From NCBI GenBank assembly GCA_036823295.1, contig DAISGD010000067.1, forward strand, positions 1-16,256: a stretch of 16,256 nucleotides of DNA, in the 5' to 3' direction. Below are positions 12,691-16,256 of this stretch, piece after piece; positions within the stretch are counted from its first letter, which is position 1; every line of letters begins with the position of its first letter. The position numbers were made by a program, and so were the translations under genes. This DNA is from UBA4742 sp002403895 (lineage in GTDB: Bacteria; Actinomycetota; Acidimicrobiia; Acidimicrobiales; Acidimicrobilacustridaceae). The notes beneath the pieces were generated by a model that was given only the letters and a program-made list of their open reading frames with translations, did not search any database and had not been told where the DNA came from.

Positions 12691-12746
12691 TTACGCGTAG
12701 TCTGAGCGGGCGGCAGGCGGACAACCCGTGGCAGCGGATCGGTGAC

Positions 12747-13490
12747 ATGGAACTCCTCTTGCTGTCGAACTCCACGAACTACGGCAAGCCGATGTTTTCC
12801 CACGCCGCCCAAGCGTTTGCAGAAGTGGCGGCCGGTGATCCCGTGACGTTCGTTCCCTTCGCGCTGGCGGACTGGGACGACTACGCCGATCGGGCAATCG
12901 CCGCAATGGGCCGCTTCGGCATCGAGGTCACCTCTGCCCACCGCTCCGATGCTCCTGACCGGGCCATTCTTGAGGCGGAGGTCTTGATGATGGGCGGGGG
13001 CAACACCTTTCGACTGCTCGACTCGCTCTACGAGTTGGACGTGACCGAGCGATTGGGCGAGCGAGTGCGCGACGGGGCGACGCGGTACATGGGCGCTTCG
13101 GCCGGCACGAATGTGGCCTGCCCGACCATCGGGACCACCAACGACATGCCGATCTGCCGGCCTCCGCAGTTCGACGCGCTCCGTCTGGTGCCGTTCCAGA
13201 TCAACCTCCACTATTTCGATGCCGATCCGCTCTCGACCTACATGGGCGAGACTCGGGAGAACCGCATCAAGGAGTTCCTGGAAGAGAACAACTGCCCGGT
13301 CCTGGCCATGTACGAGGGGTCGTGGTTGCGGGTGAGCGGCGATCGGGCGACGGTCACCGGTCCCGCCCGCCTGTTCCAACGAGAGGGCTGCGACGCGATC
13401 GAAGGTGGGGTCGATGTGTCGCAGTTGTTGGGCCTGACCCCGGTCTTCGACGGGGGGGCGCGACCGCAGAAAGGGCTTCCCTCACGGTGA
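12747..13490 (+). CDS. pepE: Dipeptidase E (alpha-aspartyl dipeptidase, peptidase S51)
   Basis: 247 residues, close to the 229 of the E. coli enzyme, with a short C-terminal extension (ARPQKGLPSR). Peptidase S51 landmarks are GGGNTFRLLDSLY (83-95), nucleophile Ser118 in MGASAGTN, TIGTTNDMPI (127-136) with Asp133, and His155 in PFQINLHYFD. EGSWL (190-194) sits at the position of the E. coli active-site Glu region. The enzyme cleaves N-terminal Asp-X dipeptides in the cytoplasm using a Ser-His pair. Cyanophycinase, another S51 member, is longer and has a different nucleophile context, so PepE is preferred. The start ATG has only a weak upstream ribosome site (GCGGAT). It leads a plus-strand group with a DUF1611 protein and an amino-acid racemase, 181 bp upstream of the former. 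Confidence 0.92.
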   Translation: MELLLLSNSTNYGKPMFSHAAQAFAEVAAGDPVTFVPFALADWDDYADRAIAAMGRFGIEVTSAHRSDAPDRAILEAEVLMMGGGNTFRLLDSLYELDVTERLGERVRDGATRYMGASAGTNVACPTIGTTNDMPICRPPQFDALRLVPFQINLHYFDADPLSTYMGETRENRIKEFLEENNCPVLAMYEGSWLRVSGDRATVTGPARLFQREGCDAIEGGVDVSQLLGLTPVFDGGARPQKGLPSR

Positions 13491-13604
13491 GGTCCTCAGC
13501 GGTGCAGCTCTGGCGCGCCCGTTCCTGGCCACTTGGCGATCCGGGATCCGGTGTCGACTGCGGTACCATACGGGTTGTAAGCCCGACTTAGCGGGGACCG
13601 CTCG

Positions 13605-13635
13605 TTGACATTCGACCGAATCCGGTCGGCACGAT
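13605..13635 (+). promoter_or_regulatory. Promoter with inverted repeat before DUF1611 gene
   Basis: A perfect -35 hexamer TTGACA (13605-13610) is followed by a perfect inverted repeat CGACCG-AATC-CGGTCG (13613-13628) and a weak -10 CACGAT (13630-13635, 19-bp spacer). The repeat fills the spacer and could be an operator, or a short hairpin. The ATG at 13672 follows a good ribosome site GAGGAG (13662-13667), so this gene is not leaderless. Presence of a promoter suggests that the DUF1611-racemase pair can be expressed apart from dipeptidase E. Confidence 0.5.
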
Positions 13636-13671
13636 CCTGTCGCCTCCTCTGAGCCCACCTCGAGGAGTGCA

Positions 13672-14820
13672 ATGTCCACAGTCCCGGTTTCCACGTCGTC
13701 CAACGCGTCCGTCGCCGACCGCGCTGCATCCGATCGAGTGGCAACCGCCGTCGTCTATTGCGAAGCGAACTTCGGGGCCCCCGACGGGAAGACCGCCAAC
13801 GGCCTCGTTCGTCACTCGGAGAAGTACGAGATCGTCTCGATCATCGACAGCGAGAAGTACGGTCTCGATGCCGGCGTGGTGCTCGGCGAGAAGCCGAACG
13901 CCATCCCCATCTGTCGCGATCTGGCCGACGCGGTGGCGCAGGTCGGAGCTGTTCCCGACTACTTCATCTTCGGGATGGCGCCGTCGAGTGGCATGTTGTC
14001 GGCCAGGGAGCGTGGCGTTGTGCTCGAGGCCATCGGTCTCGGCATGAACGTGGTGAACGGGCTCCATGAGTTCCTCAACGATGACCCGGAGTTCGTGGCG
14101 GCGAGCATGGCGAGCAACGTGGAGATCCTCGACGTCCGGAGGCCGCGCGCCAAGAAGGATCTGCGGATGTTCACCGGCCGCATCAGCGAGGTCACGTGCC
14201 CACGTATCGCCGTGCTGGGCACCGACAGCGCCATCGGCAAGCGCACCACCGCCACGATCCTGACCCGCGCCCTCAACGATCGCGGCGTCAAGGCGGTCAT
14301 GGTCGGCACCGGCCAAACCGGCTTGATCCAGGGGGCCCGCTACGGCATCGCGCTCGACGCGATCCCGTCGCAGTTCTGCTCGGGCGAGATGGAGGCCACC
14401 GTCATCGAAGCCTTCGAAGGTGAGCACCCCGACGTGATCATCGTCGAAGGACAGGGGGCGTTGAGTCACCCCGCGTACTTGACCTCGACGTTCATCCTCC
14501 GTGGCAGCAAGCCTCAAGGCGTCGTCCTGCAGCACGCACCGGGTCGCACCAAGCTCGGCGACTTCGAAGGGATGCCGATGCCGACGCCGGCCAGTGAGAT
14601 CAATCTCATCGAGAGCTTCGCCGACACGAAGGTCATCGGTCTCACGATCAACCACGAGAACATGACCGATGCCGAAATCAGCGCGGCCATCACCCTGTAC
14701 GAATGCGAGCTCGGCATCCCCGCCACCGACGCGCTGACCCGCTCACCCGAGCACCTGGTGGACATGGTCCTCGCGGCGTTCCCGGAGCTCGAGGAGAAGC
14801 TGACCGCCGTCGCACGATGA
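13672..14820 (+). CDS. DUF1611 family P-loop protein (DgcN-like)
   Basis: 382 residues. The N-terminal domain (about 22-150) is Rossmann-like, with AVVYCEANFGAPDGKTANGL and PDYFIFGMAPSSGMLS. The C-terminal domain has a P-loop, GTDSAIGKRTTA (183-194), followed by MVGTGQTGLIQGARYGIALD. The acidic strand DVIIVEGQGALSHP (254-267) serves as a Walker-B-like element. From memory, the DUF1611 family includes DgcN, reported to work with the epimerase-like DgcA in D-glutamate catabolism. Assigning the same reaction here is inference. Residues 1-21 are low-complexity Ser/Ala-rich and probably disordered. GAGGAG precedes the ATG by 4 nt. Its stop overlaps the start of the racemase gene (ATGA), so the two proteins are made together. 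Confidence 0.86.
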   Translation: MSTVPVSTSSNASVADRAASDRVATAVVYCEANFGAPDGKTANGLVRHSEKYEIVSIIDSEKYGLDAGVVLGEKPNAIPICRDLADAVAQVGAVPDYFIFGMAPSSGMLSARERGVVLEAIGLGMNVVNGLHEFLNDDPEFVAASMASNVEILDVRRPRAKKDLRMFTGRISEVTCPRIAVLGTDSAIGKRTTATILTRALNDRGVKAVMVGTGQTGLIQGARYGIALDAIPSQFCSGEMEATVIEAFEGEHPDVIIVEGQGALSHPAYLTSTFILRGSKPQGVVLQHAPGRTKLGDFEGMPMPTPASEINLIESFADTKVIGLTINHENMTDAEISAAITLYECELGIPATDALTRSPEHLVDMVLAAFPELEEKLTAVAR

Positions 14821-15878
14821 CCGCGCCGCGAGTGGAGATCGACCTCGACAAGATCCACCACAACGCCCGCACGCTGGTCGAGTTGTTGTCTGCGCATGCC
14901 ATCTCCGTCACCGGCGTCACCAAGGCGACCCTGGGCTCACCCGAGATCGCCCGGGCGCTGCTTCGGGCGGGTGTGGCTGGGCTCGGCGACTCCCGTATCG
15001 ACAACATCGAAGCGATGCGTCGGGCGCGAGTGCCGGCGCCGATGACCCTCATCCGCTCTCCGATGCTCAGCCAGGTGGATCGGGTCGTGGAGCACGCCGA
15101 CGTGAGCTTCAACACCGAGCTCGACGTCATCGCCAAGCTCTCGTCCGCCGCGCAAGCATCGAGGCGGACTCACGGGATCGTGCTCATGGTCGAGCTCGGC
15201 GACCTCCGTGAAGGCATCATGCCCGCCGACCTCGAGGACGCCGTGCGTGAAACGCTTCGGCTCCCGAACATCGCGCTCAAGGGCATCGGCACCAACCTGG
15301 CCTGCCAGAGCGGGGTGTCGCCCGACGTCGAGAACATGGCCGAGCTGTCGGGGCTGGCGGGCTCGATAGAGGCGACGTTCGGTCTGACCCTCGACATCGT
15401 GTCCGGGGGGAACTCCGCCAACCTCGATTGGGCGCTCAGCGGTACAGATACCGGGCGCATCAACGATCTTCGCCTGGGTGAATCGATCCTGCTCGGGGTT
15501 GAGCCTCTCCATCGGCGACCGATCGACGGGCTGCACACCGACGCCATCACGCTCGTCGCTGAGGTGATCGAGTCGAAGGTCAAGCCGTCGCAGCCCTGGG
15601 GCGAGATCGCACAAACCGCGTTCGGGGAGAAGCCACCCGCCTCCGATCGAGGTGACGTCCGCCAGACGATCCTCGCCATCGGGCACCAGGACGTCGATCC
15701 GTTCGGTCTCCATCCGCCAGACGGCATCGAAGTCCTCGGGGCCAGCAGCGACCATTTCATCGTGGACTCCGGCCGCCACCGCCTCGCGGTGGGGGCCGAG
15801 ATCACGTTCCAGCTCAACTACAGCGCCCTGGTCCGGGCCATGACCTCACCTTTCGTCAGCAAGGTCGTGACCAGCTGA
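14817..15878 (+). CDS. Fold-III PLP-dependent amino-acid racemase (alanine/ornithine racemase family)
   Basis: 353 residues. The alanine racemase N-terminal barrel begins VEIDLDKIHHNARTL. The PLP lysine is Lys36 in GVTKATLG. MVELGDLREGIMP (124-136), GIGTNLACQSG (156-166), phosphate-contact SGGNSAN (197-203) and LRLGESILLG (218-227) follow in family order. The LGDLREGI and GTNLACQSG segments point to the alanine/ornithine racemase (Orr-type) branch rather than housekeeping Alr, whose C-terminal catalytic Tyr domain is not evident. Substrate could be alanine, ornithine, glutamate or another amino acid. The start ATG overlaps the DUF1611 stop by 4 nt, giving translational coupling. No gene follows before the window end. 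Confidence 0.87.
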   Translation: MTAPRVEIDLDKIHHNARTLVELLSAHAISVTGVTKATLGSPEIARALLRAGVAGLGDSRIDNIEAMRRARVPAPMTLIRSPMLSQVDRVVEHADVSFNTELDVIAKLSSAAQASRRTHGIVLMVELGDLREGIMPADLEDAVRETLRLPNIALKGIGTNLACQSGVSPDVENMAELSGLAGSIEATFGLTLDIVSGGNSANLDWALSGTDTGRINDLRLGESILLGVEPLHRRPIDGLHTDAITLVAEVIESKVKPSQPWGEIAQTAFGEKPPASDRGDVRQTILAIGHQDVDPFGLHPPDGIEVLGASSDHFIVDSGRHRLAVGAEITFQLNYSALVRAMTSPFVSKVVTS

Positions 15879-16256
15879 TCGGAGCACAAGCTCTGGGCCT
15901 CCCCAGGCCGTGGGGCGAAGGAGGATCGTCCGTCGCGAGATCGTCGCAGTCGAATTGGTGAGCTTCCCCCGTTCTGGCGGACATCGATCCTGAGGCGGTG
16001 ACGGTCGTCTCGGGGGGAGGATGTTCCGACGGCCAGACCACACCAACCGAGTTCCGTCAGCGCGCGGTCGAGCTCGCTCGGCTGCGGGAGAAGCCCGTGC
16101 ACGAGATCGCCGCCAACGTGGGATCGAAACGCTCGCCGTGGCCCGTTGCCGAGATGTCCTTCCCCACCATCACGTTCGCCCGAAACGACTGCGCTATCAA
16201 CGGCGGACGGCCCCGCCAACCGGAACGTGGGTAAGGCGCGGCAACGGGGAAGCGCT
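15879..16256. other. Right-edge intergenic stretch with no intact gene
   Basis: 378 bp without an intact gene. Just after the racemase, GGCCT-CCCC-AGGCC (15897-15910) can form a small hairpin, overlapping an alternative CCCCA/TGGGG stem (15902-15916), with no T-run. Around 16043-16123 is a transposase remnant, described separately. In the remaining sequence I see nothing recognisable on either strand. Confidence 0.5.
16043..16123 (+). pseudogene. IS3-type transposase OrfA remnant
   Basis: The plus strand encodes PTEFRQRAVELARLREKPVH followed by EIAANVG, which matches the N-terminal helix-turn-helix of IS3-family OrfA proteins (typically PPEFRRRAVELARLREKP then IAxxLGIS). Similarity stops abruptly at the glycine. 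The expected ISExxLRRW continuation is absent in all three frames. There is no start codon of good quality, no OrfB and no visible terminal inverted repeat. It is a decayed fragment of an insertion sequence. Confidence 0.65.

Noticed and set aside
12747..13490. Cyanophycinase as an alternative to dipeptidase E
   Set aside because: Length and the TTNDMPI and GASAGTN segments fit PepE, and no cyanophycin synthetase is present.
1..16256. CRISPR array, phage genes or an integrative element attachment site
   Set aside because: No regularly spaced repeats, integrase or phage protein was seen, and I found no duplicated tRNA 3' end near either tRNA gene.

Overview
The window is GC-rich DNA with densely packed genes. 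Several genes have an actinobacterial leaderless-promoter signature, a TANNNT hexamer 6 nt before the start codon. F420/flavin split-barrel proteins, an acyl-CoA dehydrogenase/phosphotransferase pair and TAGGGT-type -10 boxes fit Actinomycetota. Acidimicrobiia is my best guess, but this is inference: no marker gene here settles it. A run of exactly 100 N (12591-12690) marks a scaffold join, so the two flanks may not be truly adjacent.

Left part (1-4625): a minus-strand tRNA-Val(GAC); a small membrane protein on the plus strand; then a minus-strand pair, an acyl-CoA dehydrogenase/flavin hydroxylase-like gene followed by an APH-fold phosphotransferase. This pair is read from a promoter whose -35/-10 spacer is filled by a perfect 8+8 bp inverted repeat. 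A possible 58-residue Cys-containing leaderless ORF lies divergent to it. Further right, also on the minus strand, are tRNA-Cys(GCA), an F420/PPOX-class split-barrel gene starting 12 nt after the tRNA, and an NTF2/SnoaL-like gene.

Middle (4626-8411, plus strand): an alpha/beta hydrolase, then the most interesting locus. This is a lipoprotein that appears to join a PHM-like dicopper monooxygenase module to a C-terminal type-1 copper cupredoxin. It is translationally coupled by a GTGA overlap to a secreted GH10 xylanase with a C-terminal Calx-beta domain. The pair looks like an exported copper-redox plus polysaccharide-hydrolase unit.

Right of middle (8426-12589): on the minus strand, an alkyl-DHAP-synthase-like FAD enzyme, a metallo-beta-lactamase protein with two rhodanese domains (one lacking the catalytic Cys), and a PPOX-family flavin-binding protein. 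A plus-strand GYD-domain protein ends at the gap. A small stretch resembling a LysR effector domain lies between two of these genes.

After the gap (12691-16256): a plus-strand cluster of dipeptidase E, a DUF1611 (DgcN-type) P-loop protein and a fold-III PLP amino-acid racemase. The last two overlap by ATGA. The cluster suggests handling of small peptides or D-amino acids. The window ends in non-coding sequence with a short decayed IS3-type transposase OrfA remnant.
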